Below are positions 15,664-26,730 of a stretch of 33,610 nucleotides of DNA, piece by piece (position 1 is the first letter of the stretch; every line of letters starts with the position of its first letter). The translations under genes and the position numbers were made by a program. This DNA comes from Aquisalimonas sp. Its GTDB lineage: Bacteria; Pseudomonadota; Gammaproteobacteria; Nitrococcales; Aquisalimonadaceae. Location of the stretch: NCBI RefSeq assembly GCF_007120195.1, contig NZ_SKOG01000066.1, forward strand, positions 1 through 33,610, read 5' to 3'. The notes beneath the pieces were generated by a model, which had not been told where the DNA came from, ran no database searches, and saw only the letters and a program-made list of their open reading frames with translations.

Positions 15664-16133
15664 TGGACATGCTTGCCGCGATCAAGGCCGAACCGTTCTT
15701 CGAGGGCATCCCAGAAAAGGAGTTGGCGCTGCTCGCTGACTGTGGCGAAGCCGGGACGTTTCCGACCGGCGCCTGGCTGCTGCGCCAGCATGCACCCGCC
15801 AAGCACTTCTACCTGCTCACCGGCGGTTTGGTGGAGTTGAAGGCCTTTGTCCCCCAGCGCGGGGTGGTCACCCTGGAGACGCTCGGCGTGCATGAACCGC
15901 TGGGTTGGTCCTGGCTGGTGCCGCCCTACCAGTGGCATTACGACGCCCGCACCCTGGAGCCGACCACGGCGCTGGTGTTTGATGCCGTTCGTCTGCGCCA
16001 TGAGATGGAGGCGGATCACGAATTTGGCTTCCAGCTCCAGCGTCGGGTGATCGATATCATGGCCCAGCGCCTGCAGGCCATTCGGATGCAGAGCCTGGAT
16101 GTCTACGGTCTGCCTGGAGGGGCCTTTCTGTGA
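15663..16133 (+). CDS. cNMP-binding-fold protein embedded in the hydrogenase operon
   Basis: A 156-residue single CRP-type barrel without a DNA-binding domain. GWSWLVPPYQW (81-91) replaces the usual cyclic-nucleotide phosphate cassette, so cAMP binding is doubtful. It is a paralogue of the protein at 8278-8751, which has the same motif. It sits between the beta and gamma subunit genes with one-base (TGATG) and four-base (GTGA) overlaps, so it must be co-translated with them. It may sense a ligand and control the flavin module; this is inference from position. Confidence 0.88.
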   Translation: MDMLAAIKAEPFFEGIPEKELALLADCGEAGTFPTGAWLLRQHAPAKHFYLLTGGLVELKAFVPQRGVVTLETLGVHEPLGWSWLVPPYQWHYDARTLEPTTALVFDAVRLRHEMEADHEFGFQLQRRVIDIMAQRLQAIRMQSLDVYGLPGGAFL

Positions 16134-16978
16134 GCGCGCCGGCCAGCCAACCACTTGATCCCATGATCCCGCGCCAGTTCCGGATTGAGGAGGCCTTTGC
16201 CGAGGTCGGCTCCGGAGAGGTCTACAGCTGGCGCCTGAGCCCATTGGACGGCGAGCCGCTGCGCTTTGCCCCGGGGCAGTTCAATATGCTCTACCAGTTC
16301 GGCATCGGCGAGGTGCCGATCTCGATCAGCGGTGATGCGGAGGCGGCTGGCCTGGTGCACACCCTGCGCGCCGTGGGCGGCGTCACCAAAGCCATGCAGA
16401 AGCTTGAGGCGGGCGAGGTCATCGGCGTGCGCGGCCCCTTCGGCACGGCCTGGCCGGTGGCCGAGGCCGAGGGCCAGGACCTGGTACTGGTCGCCGGCGG
16501 CATCGGCTTGGCGCCGCTGCGCCCGGCCGTGTACTGCGCCCTTCGCCACCGTGACCGCTTCAACCGGGTGTTTCTGCTCTACGGCACCCGGCAGCCGGAG
16601 GACATCCTGTTCCGCGAGGAGCTTGAGCACTGGCGCGCCCAGCTCGATCTGGATGTCTACGTGACTGTCGATCGCGGCGGCCCCGGCTGGCACGGCAACG
16701 TCGGCGTGGTGACCAAGCTGATCGCCCGTGGCGGTTTTGATCCGGCCAACACAGTGGCCATGGCCTGCGGGCCGGAGGTCATGATGCGCTTTGCGGTAAT
16801 GGCCCTGCAGAAGCACGGCGTGGCCGCCGAGCGGATTTACGTCTCGATGGAGCGCAACATGAAATGCGCTATCGGCTACTGCGGTCATTGCCAGTACGGG
16901 CCGCACTTTATCTGCAAGGACGGGCCGGTGTTCCGCTTCGACACCCTGCAGCCGATCTTCGATGTGAGGGAGCTATGA
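16130..16978 (+). CDS. hydG: group 3b hydrogenase gamma subunit, FAD/NAD(P)-binding
   Basis: A 282-residue ferredoxin-reductase-like subunit. The FAD-binding barrel is at about 15-110 ([20 protein letters not shown]), the NAD(P) Rossmann part begins at [15 protein letters not shown], and the C-terminus has a [2Fe-2S] motif, [14 protein letters not shown] followed by FIC. This is the site where electrons meet NAD(P). The start is GTG with a GTGA overlap on the previous gene. The end overlaps the delta gene by four bases. Confidence 0.92.
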   Translation: MSAPASQPLDPMIPRQFRIEEAFAEVGSGEVYSWRLSPLDGEPLRFAPGQFNMLYQFGIGEVPISISGDAEAAGLVHTLRAVGGVTKAMQKLEAGEVIGVRGPFGTAWPVAEAEGQDLVLVAGGIGLAPLRPAVYCALRHRDRFNRVFLLYGTRQPEDILFREELEHWRAQLDLDVYVTVDRGGPGWHGNVGVVTKLIARGGFDPANTVAMACGPEVMMRFAVMALQKHGVAAERIYVSMERNMKCAIGYCGHCQYGPHFICKDGPVFRFDTLQPIFDVREL

Positions 16979-17757
16979 ATACACCCGTGCAGCGCCCCAA
17001 ACTGGCGGTGTGGAAATTCGCCTCCTGTGACGGCTGCCAGCTCAGCCTGCTGGACTGCGAGGATGAGTTGCTGGCCGTGGCCGATGCCGTGGAGATCGCC
17101 TACTTCCCCGAGGCCACGCGGCGCGAGGTCGCCGGGCCGTATGACATCTCGCTGGTGGAAGGCTCGGTGACCACGCCGCGCGATGCCCGCCGCATCCGCC
17201 AGGTCCGCCAATCCTCGCGCACCCTGATCACCATCGGTGCCTGTGCCACCGCCGGGGGCATTCAGGCGCTGCGCAACTTCCGCGACGTCGAGGGTTTCAT
17301 CAACACGGTGTATGCCCATCCGGAATACATCGACACCCTGGCCACCTCCACCCCCATCGATGAACACGTGCCGGTGGATTTTGAGCTGCGCGGCTGCCCG
17401 ATCAACAAACACCAGTTGCTGGAAGTGATCAGCGCCTATGTGGCCGGGCGCCAGCCGAACGTGCCCACCTACAGCGTCTGCGAGGAATGCAAACGCGGGG
17501 GCAATGTCTGCGTCATGGTCGCCCATGGCACCCCCTGCCTCGGCCCGGTCACCCAGGCCGGCTGCGGCGCGCTGTGCCCGGCCTACAATCGCGGCTGTTA
17601 CGGCTGCTTCGGCCCCAAGGAAACCCCCAACACCGCCGCCCTGTCCGGCCAACTCGGCGCCCTCGGGATGGGCCGAGAGGAGCTGGTGCGCTTCTATCGC
17701 AATTTCAACGCCCATGCCGAACCCTTCCGGCAGGAGAGCGAGCGCCATGACAAGTAA
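16975..17757 (+). CDS. hydD: group 3b [NiFe] hydrogenase small (delta) subunit
   Basis: A 260-residue small subunit with no Tat signal peptide, so it is cytoplasmic. The proximal cluster motif is [15 protein letters not shown] at the N-terminus, joined by GACAT and [14 protein letters not shown]. The remaining clusters come from a cysteine-rich C-terminus ([36 protein letters not shown]). Start at 16975 by ATGA overlap. It relays electrons from the NiFe centre to the beta subunit. Its end overlaps the alpha gene by 11 bases. Confidence 0.92.
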   Translation: MNTPVQRPKLAVWKFASCDGCQLSLLDCEDELLAVADAVEIAYFPEATRREVAGPYDISLVEGSVTTPRDARRIRQVRQSSRTLITIGACATAGGIQALRNFRDVEGFINTVYAHPEYIDTLATSTPIDEHVPVDFELRGCPINKHQLLEVISAYVAGRQPNVPTYSVCEECKRGGNVCVMVAHGTPCLGPVTQAGCGALCPAYNRGCYGCFGPKETPNTAALSGQLGALGMGREELVRFYRNFNAHAEPFRQESERHDK

Positions 17758-19036
17758 GACCATCAAGGTTGACTACATCGCCCGCGTCGAGGGCGAGGGT
17801 GCGCTCTATATCAAACTCGACAAGAACCGGGTCGAGGAGCTGCAACTGCGCATCTTCGAGCCGCCGCGCTTTTTCGAGGCCTTTCTCGAAGGCCGCGATT
17901 TTCGCGAGGCACCGGATATCACCGCGCGCATCTGCGGCATCTGCCCGGTGGCCTACCTGATGAGTGCCTGTCATGCCATGGAATGGATCACCGGCGATCA
18001 CCCGGACGGTGCCATCCGCGAACTGCGCCGGCTGCTCTACTGCGGCGAGTGGATCGAAAGCCATGTGCTGCACATTTACATGCTGCACGCCCCCGACTTC
18101 CTTGGTTACCCCGATGCCATTACCCTGGCCAAGGACCACCCGGAACTGGTCAAACGCGCGCTGCGGCTGAAGAAAATCGGCAATCAGTTGATGACCGTAC
18201 TGGGTGGCCGTGAGATCCACCCCATCAACATCAAGGTCGGCGGTTTCTACAAGGCCCCCACCCGGGCCCGGCTCGAGGCCCTGGTGCCGGACCTGGAATG
18301 GGCGCTGGAAGCGGCCAAGGAGACCGTGCGCGTGGTCGCCGGGCTGCCGTTTCCGGACTTCGAGCAGGACTATGACTTCATGGCTCTGCACCACCCGGAC
18401 GAGTACCCCTTCAACGAAGGCCGGCTGGTCTCCAGCGCCGGCCTGGATCTGGGCATCGAGGACTACGACAACACCCTGATCGAGGAGCATGTCGCCCACT
18501 CCACCTCGCTGCACAGCAACACCCCCGGCGGCTCCCCGGTGCACCTGGGGCCGCTGGCCCGTTACGCACTCAACCGCGACCGGCTCCACCCCGGCGCGCG
18601 CCAGGCCGCCGATGCCGTCGGCCTGGGCGAGGTGGTCAGCAATCCGTTCAAGAGCATCATCGTGCGCGCGGTGGAGGTGGTCTACGCGGTGGAAGAGGCG
18701 CTGCGCATCATCCGCGCTTACAATCCGCCGGCGGAACCCGCGTTGGCGGTCACACCCCGGGCCGGCACCGGCTATGGCGCCACCGAGGCGCCACGGGGCA
18801 TCTGCTACCACCGCTACACCATCAATGCCGAGGGCATCATTGAAAACGCCAAGATCGTCGCCCCGACCAGCGTCAATCAGAGCATGATCGAAAGTGATCT
18901 GCGCGAGTATGTGCAGCCGCGCATGGACCTGCCGGAGGATCAGTTGCGTTATGAGTGCGAGCAGGCGATCCGCAATTACGACCCCTGCATCTCCTGCTCC
19001 TGCCATTTCCTGGATCTGACCGTCGAGCGCACATGA
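17747..19036 (+). CDS. hydA: group 3b [NiFe] hydrogenase large (alpha) subunit
   Basis: A 429-residue catalytic subunit. The N-terminal NiFe ligands are Cys63 and Cys66 in [10 protein letters not shown]; the C-terminal ligands are Cys414 and Cys417 in DPCISCSCH. After His420 a short FLDLTVERT tail remains, which fits removal by the endopeptidase encoded next. The absence of an export signal and the neighbouring flavin and beta subunits identify a cytoplasmic, NAD(P)-linked group 3b enzyme (sulfhydrogenase type). Such enzymes can dispose of reductant as H2 or recycle H2 to NADPH. The start at 17747 overlaps the previous gene. Confidence 0.93.
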   Translation: MTSKTIKVDYIARVEGEGALYIKLDKNRVEELQLRIFEPPRFFEAFLEGRDFREAPDITARICGICPVAYLMSACHAMEWITGDHPDGAIRELRRLLYCGEWIESHVLHIYMLHAPDFLGYPDAITLAKDHPELVKRALRLKKIGNQLMTVLGGREIHPINIKVGGFYKAPTRARLEALVPDLEWALEAAKETVRVVAGLPFPDFEQDYDFMALHHPDEYPFNEGRLVSSAGLDLGIEDYDNTLIEEHVAHSTSLHSNTPGGSPVHLGPLARYALNRDRLHPGARQAADAVGLGEVVSNPFKSIIVRAVEVVYAVEEALRIIRAYNPPAEPALAVTPRAGTGYGATEAPRGICYHRYTINAEGIIENAKIVAPTSVNQSMIESDLREYVQPRMDLPEDQLRYECEQAIRNYDPCISCSCHFLDLTVERT

Positions 19037-19500
19037 ACCGGTTGCTGATCGGCATTGGCAATCGCTTCCGCAGCGACGACGGGGTCGGCCCGGTGATCGC
19101 CGAACGCCTAGAGGCACTGGCGCTGCCGGCCACGCGGGTCTGCATTGCCAGCGGCGAGGGCGCGGCGCTGATGGATCTGTGGCGCGAGGCCGAGGCGGTA
19201 TACCTGTTCGACGCGGTGTCCTCCGGCAAGGCGGCCGGCACCGTGCATCGTCTGGATGCCGCCAGCCAGACCATCCCGCAGGAGTTTTTCCATTACTCCA
19301 CCCACGCCTTCAGCCTGGCCGAGGCGGTGGAATTGGCCCGGGCGCTGGACGAGCTGCCGCCCAGACTCATCATTTACGGCATCGAAGGCGGCAGCTTTCG
19401 GGCCGGCCGGGAACTGAGCCCGCCGGTGGCAGCGGCGGTGGACGAGGTGGTCGAGCGGGTCAGCGCAGAACTCGGGGCAACGGCCCCGGATGCTGGCTGA
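19033..19500 (+). CDS. hydrogenase maturation endopeptidase (HycI/HyaD-like)
   Basis: A 155-residue protease of the HycI/HyaD family, which trims the large-subunit tail once nickel is inserted. The [14 protein letters not shown] motif at residues 7-20 is diagnostic and contains a nickel-sensing acidic residue; a later [14 protein letters not shown] segment carries the conserved histidine. The ATG overlaps the large-subunit stop by four bases. Specificity for this large subunit follows from adjacency. Confidence 0.9.
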   Translation: MNRLLIGIGNRFRSDDGVGPVIAERLEALALPATRVCIASGEGAALMDLWREAEAVYLFDAVSSGKAAGTVHRLDAASQTIPQEFFHYSTHAFSLAEAVELARALDELPPRLIIYGIEGGSFRAGRELSPPVAAAVDEVVERVSAELGATAPDAG

Positions 19501-19527
19501 GACACCAGGCAAATACAGGAGCACGGC

Positions 19528-19806
19528 ATGCATGAATTCTCCCTGATGGCGGATCTGCTGCGTAAGATCGAAAAGGTCGCCCGCGACAACGACGCCAGCC
19601 GGGTGCGCAGCGTGGATGTCTGGCTGGGCGCCTTCTCGCACATCTCCGCCCAGCACTTCCGCGAGCATTTCATCGAGGGCACACAGGGTACCGTGGCCGA
19701 GGGCGCGGAACTCCATGTAGAGACCTCGGACGACACCAGCGACCCGAACGCGCAGGACATCCTGCTCAAGGCCATCGAGGTGGATGAGACCGAGTCAGCG
19801 CAATGA
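19528..19806 (+). CDS. hypA: HypA-like nickel chaperone lacking the zinc domain
   Basis: A 92-residue protein starting MHEFSLM, with the nickel-binding His2 and Glu3 of HypA, then the conserved helix and strand pattern (VRSVDVWLGAFSHISAQHFR). Ordinary HypA is about 113 residues with a zinc-binding domain made by two C-x-x-C pairs. Here there is no cysteine at all; the segment after ELHVET runs straight to the C-terminal strand. AGGAG precedes the ATG by six bases and the end overlaps hypF by four. It may deliver nickel without the zinc-based partner contact, or may be a specialised form. Confidence 0.85.
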   Translation: MHEFSLMADLLRKIEKVARDNDASRVRSVDVWLGAFSHISAQHFREHFIEGTQGTVAEGAELHVETSDDTSDPNAQDILLKAIEVDETESAQ

Positions 19807-22091
19807 GTCAGCTGGGGGCCGCTGGCGAGCTGGAGGTCCGCTGGCGCTTCCGCCTCACCGGCGCTGTGCAGGGGGTCGGTTTCCGGCCCTTTGTCTATCG
19901 CCTGGCACAGACCCTGGGTCTGGCCGGCTGGGTCTCCAATACAGCACAGGGTCTGGTGGTTGAACTGGAAGGCCCGCAAGCCGCGATTGCCGCCTTCCGC
20001 AGCCGTCTGCTTAGCGAGGCGCCAGCCGTTGCCCGAATCGATGCGGTAAGTATCGAAGCCATCCAGCCGCAGGGGACCACCGGTTTTGTTATCCGCCAGA
20101 GCGCTGAGGGCGGTCCGCGCTCGGTCAGTGTGCTGCCTGATCTGGCCACATGCCCCGGCTGCCTGGCCGACATCCGTGACCCAGCGAACCGCCGCCACCG
20201 CTACCCCTTTACCAATTGCACCCACTGCGGCCCCCGTCTGAGCATCATTCGCGCCCTGCCCTATGACCGCGCCGCCACTACCATGCAGGGGTTCACGCTG
20301 TGCTCGGCCTGCCGCGCGGAATACGAGGACCCGGCCGACCGCCGCTTTCACGCCCAGCCCAATGCCTGCCCGGAGTGCGGGCCCCAGCTTGCGCTGTGGG
20401 ATGCGCGGGGCCGGGAGCTGGCACGCAGCGAGGCCGCGCTGGGCGAGGCGGTAGCGCGTCTGTGCGCCGGCGAGATTCTGGCGGTAAAGGGCCTGGGCGG
20501 CTTCCACCTGCTGGCCGACGCCTGCAATGAAGACGCGGTCGCGGCGCTGCGCCAGCGCAAGCACCGCCCCGCCAAGCCCCTGGCCGTGATGTACCCGGAT
20601 CTTGAGCAACTGGAGCGGGACTGCCGGGTCAGCCCGGCGGCCAAAGCGCTGCTGGGCTCACCCGCCGCGCCGGTGGTCCTATTACCGCGCCGGCCGGAGG
20701 CGGGGCTGGCGGTCGGCATCGCCCCGGGCAATCCTCGGGTGGGGGCCATGCTGCCGTATACGCCGCTGCACTATCTGCTGCTCGGCGATTTCGGCCGGCC
20801 GGTGGTCTCGACCAGCGGCAACCTCGCCGATGAGCCGATCTGCATTGATGAACACGAGGCCCTGGACCGGCTGCGAGGCATTGCCGATGCCTTTCTCGTC
20901 CACAACCGCCCGATCGCCCGGCAGGTGGACGACTCCGTGGTCCAATTGATCGGCGAGCGGCCCATGCCCCTGCGCGTGGCCCGTGGTTACGCGCCGGTCA
21001 GCCTGCCGCTGGGGCAACCACCACCGGCCGTGCTCGCCACCGGTGGCCATCTGAAAAACACCCTGGCCGTGACCAGCGGCGAGAACCTGATCGTCAGCCA
21101 GCACCTCGGGGATCTGGAAACACCAGAGGCCTGCGCCGCATTCGAGCGCATGGCGGACAGCCTGGAGGCGCTCTACGACGCGCGCCCGTGCCTGATCGCC
21201 TGCGACCACCACCCGGACTATTTCACCAGCCGCTATGCCCGTGACAGCGGCCGGCCGGTCCATCCCGTGCAGCATCACCACGCCCACATCGCTGCGGTCA
21301 TGCTGGAGCATGGCCTGCGCGGTCCGTTGCTCGGCATGGCCTGGGATGGCGCCGGACTGGGAGAGGACGCCACCGTCTGGGGCGGGGAATTCCTGCGCTG
21401 CGAGGGCGCAGACTGCCAACGGGTGGCGCATCTTCTGCCATTCCCCCTGCCCGGCGGCGACGCCGCCGCCCGCGAAGCCCGGCGCAGCGCCGCCGGCCTG
21501 CTGTTCACACTGGCCGGCAGTGACTGGGCACAGGCAAGCAATCCCGCCGTGGCCGCGTTTACCGCCCGCGAGCGGGAACTGCTCAGCCAAATGCTCAGGC
21601 GCGATGTGCAGACACCGCTGACCACCAGCATGGGTCGTCTGTTCGATGGCCTGGCGGCCGTGCTGGGCCTGCATACCGGCCCCGGCTACGAGGGGCAGGC
21701 CGCCATGGCGCTGCAGTTCGCCTCCGAACAGGGCGGCGATTCCACGCCCTATCCGCTGACCATCACGGCCCTGGAAGACGGGGCGCTGGGCGTGGACTGG
21801 CGGCCCATGCTGCGCGCCGTGCTGGCGGATCAGGCTGCCGGGATTGCAGCCGCCGACATCGCCCGGCGCTGTCATGCAACACTGGTGGAATCGGTCATAC
21901 TGGTGGCGCAGCGTCTTGGTCTGCACCAGTGGGTGCTGGCGGGAGGCTGTTTTCAGAATCAATTGTTGGTGGAGATGCTCCAGGTCAAGGCCGGGGAGGC
22001 CGGGGCCATGGTGTACTGGCCGCAACGATTACCACCCAACGACGGGGCACTGGCCGCGGGCCAGGCCGCTGTCGTGCTGGCGCGACATTGA
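19803..22091 (+). CDS. hypF: carbamoyltransferase HypF
   Basis: A 762-residue enzyme that makes the carbamoyl group later turned into the cyanide ligands of the NiFe site. Domains in order: acylphosphatase (about 15-100, GAVQGVGFRPFVYRL), two zinc fingers (CPGCLADI to CTHCGPR and CSACRAEY to CPECGPQ), a YrdC-like domain (about 205-390) and a Kae1-like domain with HHHAHIAAVMLEHG. Length is typical. It is translationally coupled to hypA. Confidence 0.95.
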   Translation: MSQLGAAGELEVRWRFRLTGAVQGVGFRPFVYRLAQTLGLAGWVSNTAQGLVVELEGPQAAIAAFRSRLLSEAPAVARIDAVSIEAIQPQGTTGFVIRQSAEGGPRSVSVLPDLATCPGCLADIRDPANRRHRYPFTNCTHCGPRLSIIRALPYDRAATTMQGFTLCSACRAEYEDPADRRFHAQPNACPECGPQLALWDARGRELARSEAALGEAVARLCAGEILAVKGLGGFHLLADACNEDAVAALRQRKHRPAKPLAVMYPDLEQLERDCRVSPAAKALLGSPAAPVVLLPRRPEAGLAVGIAPGNPRVGAMLPYTPLHYLLLGDFGRPVVSTSGNLADEPICIDEHEALDRLRGIADAFLVHNRPIARQVDDSVVQLIGERPMPLRVARGYAPVSLPLGQPPPAVLATGGHLKNTLAVTSGENLIVSQHLGDLETPEACAAFERMADSLEALYDARPCLIACDHHPDYFTSRYARDSGRPVHPVQHHHAHIAAVMLEHGLRGPLLGMAWDGAGLGEDATVWGGEFLRCEGADCQRVAHLLPFPLPGGDAAAREARRSAAGLLFTLAGSDWAQASNPAVAAFTARERELLSQMLRRDVQTPLTTSMGRLFDGLAAVLGLHTGPGYEGQAAMALQFASEQGGDSTPYPLTITALEDGALGVDWRPMLRAVLADQAAGIAAADIARRCHATLVESVILVAQRLGLHQWVLAGGCFQNQLLVEMLQVKAGEAGAMVYWPQRLPPNDGALAAGQAAVVLARH

Positions 22092-22103
22092 GCAGGATTC
22101 CTT

Positions 22104-22360
22104 ATGTGCTTGGCAATACCCGGCAAATTGATCGCAATCGGTGAGCAGGAGCCGCTGTTTCGCACCGGCGAGGTGGACTTTGCCGGCAACCGGCGCGAGG
22201 TGTCGCTGGCCTGCGTGCCGGACGCGCAGGTGGGTGACTATGTGCTAGTCCACGTCGGCCTGGCGATTAGCACCATCGACCCGGACGAGGCGCAGCGCGT
22301 GTTCGATTATCTCCGGGAGATGGGGGAGCTGGAGGAACTGGGCGAAGCGGGGCCGCAGCC

Positions 22361-22364
<4 letters not shown>
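22104..22364 (+). CDS. hypC: hydrogenase assembly chaperone HypC
   Basis: An 86-residue HypC/HybG protein. The essential N-terminal MCLAIPGK with Cys2 is present, and the C-terminal [12 protein letters not shown] helix is typical. It carries the Fe(CN)2CO unit with HypD and delivers it to the large subunit. The end overlaps hypD by four bases. Confidence 0.95.
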
Positions 22365-23472
<1,108 letters not shown>

Positions 23473-23476
<4 letters not shown>

Positions 23477-24528
23477 GCGATACATCGGCCAACAACCTTC
23501 CCGTCTGCCCCCTGCCGCTGGACGACCACCCCTGCGTGCTACTCGCCCATGGCGGCGGCGGTCGGCTTATGCACCGCCTGCTAGATGAACTGATCCTGCC
23601 TGCACTCGGCGCCGAATCGGCGGGTGCGCATGATGCCGCCGTACTGGAAGCCACAGAGGGCAGGCTGGCGTTCACCACCGACTCCTTCGTGGTCAATCCG
23701 CTGTTCTTTCCCGGTGGCAACATCGGCCATCTGGCGGTACACGGCACGGTCAATGACCTGGCCATGAGCGGCGCCATCGCCAAGCAACTCAGCGTCGGCC
23801 TGATCCTGGAGGAAGGCCTGCCGCTGGCGGATTTATGGCGCATCCTGTGCAGCATGCGCGAGGCGGGCGCGGCCGCCGGCATCCGCTTCGTGACCGGGGA
23901 CACCAAGGTGGTCGATCGCGGCAAGGGCGACGGGCTGTTCGTCAACACCTCCGGGCTCGGCGTAATCGCCGACGGCGTTGATATCCGGCCGGGCCGGGTC
24001 CAGCCGGGTGATACCGTCATCGTCAGTGGCGACCTGGGCCGCCACGGCATGGCCATCATGGCCAGCCGCGAACGGCTAAGCTTCGAGACCCCGATCCGCA
24101 GTGACAGCGCGGATCTCGGCACCGCCGTGCAGACACTGCTGCGCGCCGGGATCGACGTCCACTGCCTGCGCGACCTCACCCGCGGAGGCCTGGCCAGCGC
24201 CTTGCACGAGATCGCAGTGGCCACCCGTGTGGGCATCCGTATCGAGCAGGCACGCCTGCCGGTGGCCGAAACCGTTGCCGGCGCCTGCGAGATGCTCGGC
24301 CTGGACCCCCTGTATGTTGCCTGCGAGGGCCGTTTCGTCACCTTCGTGCCAGCCGCGCAGTCCGATCAGGCCCTGGATGTGTTACATGGCCATGCAGTGG
24401 CCGAACAGGCCACGCGGATCGGTGAAGTCATCGACACCCCCCGGCCACCGGTAACCATGACCAGCAGCATTGGCGCCCGCCGGGTCATCGACATGCTCAG
24501 CGGCGAACAGCTGCCGCGCATCTGCTGA
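23473..24528 (+). CDS. hypE: hydrogenase expression/formation protein HypE
   Basis: A 351-residue member of the PurM-like family that dehydrates the carbamoyl group from HypF into thiocyanate. It ends in PRIC, retaining the C-terminal cysteine that carries the group. Other blocks: [37 protein letters not shown] and [14 protein letters not shown]. The start is GTG in a GTGA overlap with hypD. It is the last gene of the operon; no hypB follows. Confidence 0.95.
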
Positions 24529-24902
24529 TCAAGGCGCCTGAAATGCTCCAGGTCGACCAGGTTCTACTGCCAGGGTGTCCCAGTGTTGTTCGTTTCGCCC
24601 ACACCAATGGTCTGCTCGCTCCCGAACTGCCAGAGGGCCAAGTCTTTACCACCAATGGCGGCCATAACTGGTAGGGCTGGTTCCCGCCCTGGCGCATGAT
24701 GCCCAACTCCCGGGCGCCCGCGCCTGGTTGCGCTCGCCTGTTGACGTTTCGTTCATGTTTGCGATCTTATTCATAATGTCGGCGTCTTTGCCGGCATGAA
24801 CATAAACGCCGGGGACGACCGTTCTCGCCGACCTTTCCCGGATCTTCTCTCCACTCTCGTCGCTCTCGACACCGTATCTTGGTCGGTGCCTACACTATAG
24901 TG
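24529..24902. other. gene-free stretch after the hydrogenase operon
   Basis: No recognisable gene. A 43-codon plus frame (24543-24674) ends QVFTTNGGHNW but has no ribosome site. A minus frame around 24700-24870 reads VYVHAGKDADIMNKIANMNE and may be an old coding relic. The base composition drops near 24740-24790. I see no strong terminator hairpin. Confidence 0.4.
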
Positions 24903-25439
24903 GTGCGCCTTCGGCGCGGTTTGTTTGACGGTGCATTACGCTGGCGCTAATGCCACCCTACGCGCTGGGATCAGGGTCGTTGGCATGCGCGCGCTACGTG
25001 CCGGAGTCCCGCAGGTCGACAGTGGCCTCGACCGCACCCTGCGGTCCGGCAAACCTTCTGACTTAGATGATCGGCAGCTGTCGTTCCAGGCCCCCGCCAG
25101 GACTTCGCGGCGGCGAGACGGCGGGCACCCCGTCGCCGGCGACCACGGTGAATTTTGGGGCATCGCTGTGGTGCTTGCCGTCGAAGCGCGTCCCAATCTC
25201 GAAGGTGTCGACGAAGGCCATGCCATCGCTAAAATGCTTGTGCATGAAAGGTTTTGTCGTTGACGCGCTTGATCTCGCTGTCGAGTATAGTCGATGGAAA
25301 CCCGCTTCTCGTCCCGTGAGACAATGACACTGCGCTCGCCGGCGCCATCGGACTGCCTTCGATTTGACCTGCGGATCCGGGCCCAGGGCGGACAGCCGTG
25401 CGATAAAATCCAGCGGTTCGAAGATCACAGGCGTGGTGC
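24903..25439. repeat. right copy of the composite repeat bracketing the island
   Basis: Matches 2540-2830 in the same orientation. The first block (24903 to about 25060) includes the REP-like palindrome at 24930-24957. The second block runs from CCCGTGAGACAATG (about 25312) to CACAGGCGTGGTGC. Between them about 240 bases (25064-25305) have no counterpart in the left copy. Confidence 0.75.
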
Positions 25440-25452
25440 CATTGCGTTCGTC
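25357..25452 (-). mobile_element. IS91-family transposase relic (right)
   Basis: The minus strand reads NGTTPVIFEPLDFIARLSAL, a good match to the conserved IS91-family block near the transposase C-terminus. Similarity is lost after about 30 codons, and upstream only weak protein-like sequence remains. No terminal ends are visible. Confidence 0.6.
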
Positions 25453-25563
25453 GGTCTGGCCTGACGGGACCCAGGCAACTTGCAGCGATACGTAGTGTTC
25501 CCAATGGGAGTGCTCGCCGGTGGCGATTACGCTGTCTGACCCGCCCGTTGTGGTCGAGAGGTT

Positions 25564-26730
25564 ATGATGGCCAATGCGCGATCCAGCAAGACCGGGCACA
25601 CGCCCCACGAACGCGTGGCGTTGTTACTCCAGGGCGGCGGTGCATTGGGGAGCTATCATCACGGCGTCTATGAGGCGCTCGCGGCAACCGGGTACATAGT
25701 GGACTGGTTCGCCGGCACCAGTATCGGTGGTATCCAGGCCGCCATCCTCGCCGGCAATCCGCCGGAGCGACGCCTCGAACGCCTGGAGACATTCTGGCGA
25801 CGTATTACCTGGCCACAGCTCTTGCCGGCACCACCGCCGGCCCACCCGGCCCGCAAGCTCATTAACATCGCCAGTGCCATGGGCACGATGATGTGGGGGC
25901 AACCCGGGTTTTTCCAGCCGGATTGGCTGGGCCCATTACCGGGGCCATGGAAAGTCAGAGGACAGGTCCACTACTACAGTCTTGCCCCTCTGGAGCGGAC
26001 ACTCACCGAGCTGATCGACTTCGATTACCTTAATCGATCCGATGTGCGGTTGAGTCTTGGCGCGGCGGAGGTCGAGAGCGGGCGGCATGTGTATTTTGAT
26101 TCCAGCCATCAGACCATCGATCTGCGCCACGTTCTCGCCACTGGCGCTTTGCCGCCCGCTTTTCCCGCGATCGAGATTGACGGAGCGCACTACTGGGACG
26201 GTGGCCTACTGTCGAATACGCCCTTGAGCGTCGTTCTCGAGGACAATCCGCGCCGGAGTACGCTTTGTTTCATGGTGGATCTCTTTGATCCGAGGGGGTC
26301 GCCGCCAATGGATCTGGATCAGCTCGAAGATCGCCGCAAGGACATCATCTACGCAAGCCGTGCGCATACAGAGATCGAGAACCACAGCCGCATGCACGAT
26401 CTTCGCCACGCCGTCAGTGTGTTGTTCGAGCACCTGCCGGAAGCCGAGCGTAACAAACCGGAAGTCGCCGCCCTGGAGGCCCTTGGCTGTACCACGACAG
26501 TCAACGTGGTGCACTTCGTCTACCCGGGGCAGGCCTATCGCTCGTCGGCGAAGGATTTCACCTTTCTGCCACAAACGCTGGCGGATCATCGCCGCCGGGG
26601 CTATGAGGACGCGACCACGGCGCTTCGCGATCCCCGGTGGGAGGAGCCCTTGCCTGCCCACCTGGGCGCGGTCCATTACGAGGTCAATGAGATGGCTCGA
26701 GAGTCGGTTGACCAGGAGCCTGGCGAGTGA
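25564..26730 (+). CDS. patatin-like phospholipase family protein (DUF3734 type)
   Basis: A 388-residue serine lipid hydrolase with a Ser-Asp dyad. The oxyanion-hole motif is GGGALG (24-29), the nucleophile is Ser53 in GTSIGG, and the catalytic Asp is in DGG at about 212. The C-terminal ~110 residues (HFVYPGQAYRSSAKDFTFLP) resemble the DUF3734 extension of bacterial patatins found next to hydroxybutyrate metabolism genes. No signal peptide is present, so it is probably cytoplasmic. The stop overlaps the next gene by four bases. Genes of this type are part of FixK regulons in rhizobia, but no FNR box is seen upstream here. Confidence 0.9.
   Translation: MMANARSSKTGHTPHERVALLLQGGGALGSYHHGVYEALAATGYIVDWFAGTSIGGIQAAILAGNPPERRLERLETFWRRITWPQLLPAPPPAHPARKLINIASAMGTMMWGQPGFFQPDWLGPLPGPWKVRGQVHYYSLAPLERTLTELIDFDYLNRSDVRLSLGAAEVESGRHVYFDSSHQTIDLRHVLATGALPPAFPAIEIDGAHYWDGGLLSNTPLSVVLEDNPRRSTLCFMVDLFDPRGSPPMDLDQLEDRRKDIIYASRAHTEIENHSRMHDLRHAVSVLFEHLPEAERNKPEVAALEALGCTTTVNVVHFVYPGQAYRSSAKDFTFLPQTLADHRRRGYEDATTALRDPRWEEPLPAHLGAVHYEVNEMARESVDQEPGE

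Noticed and set aside
17705-19117. Minus-strand ORF of 470 codons
   Set aside because: It is antisense to the hydrogenase large subunit and has no protein-like motifs.
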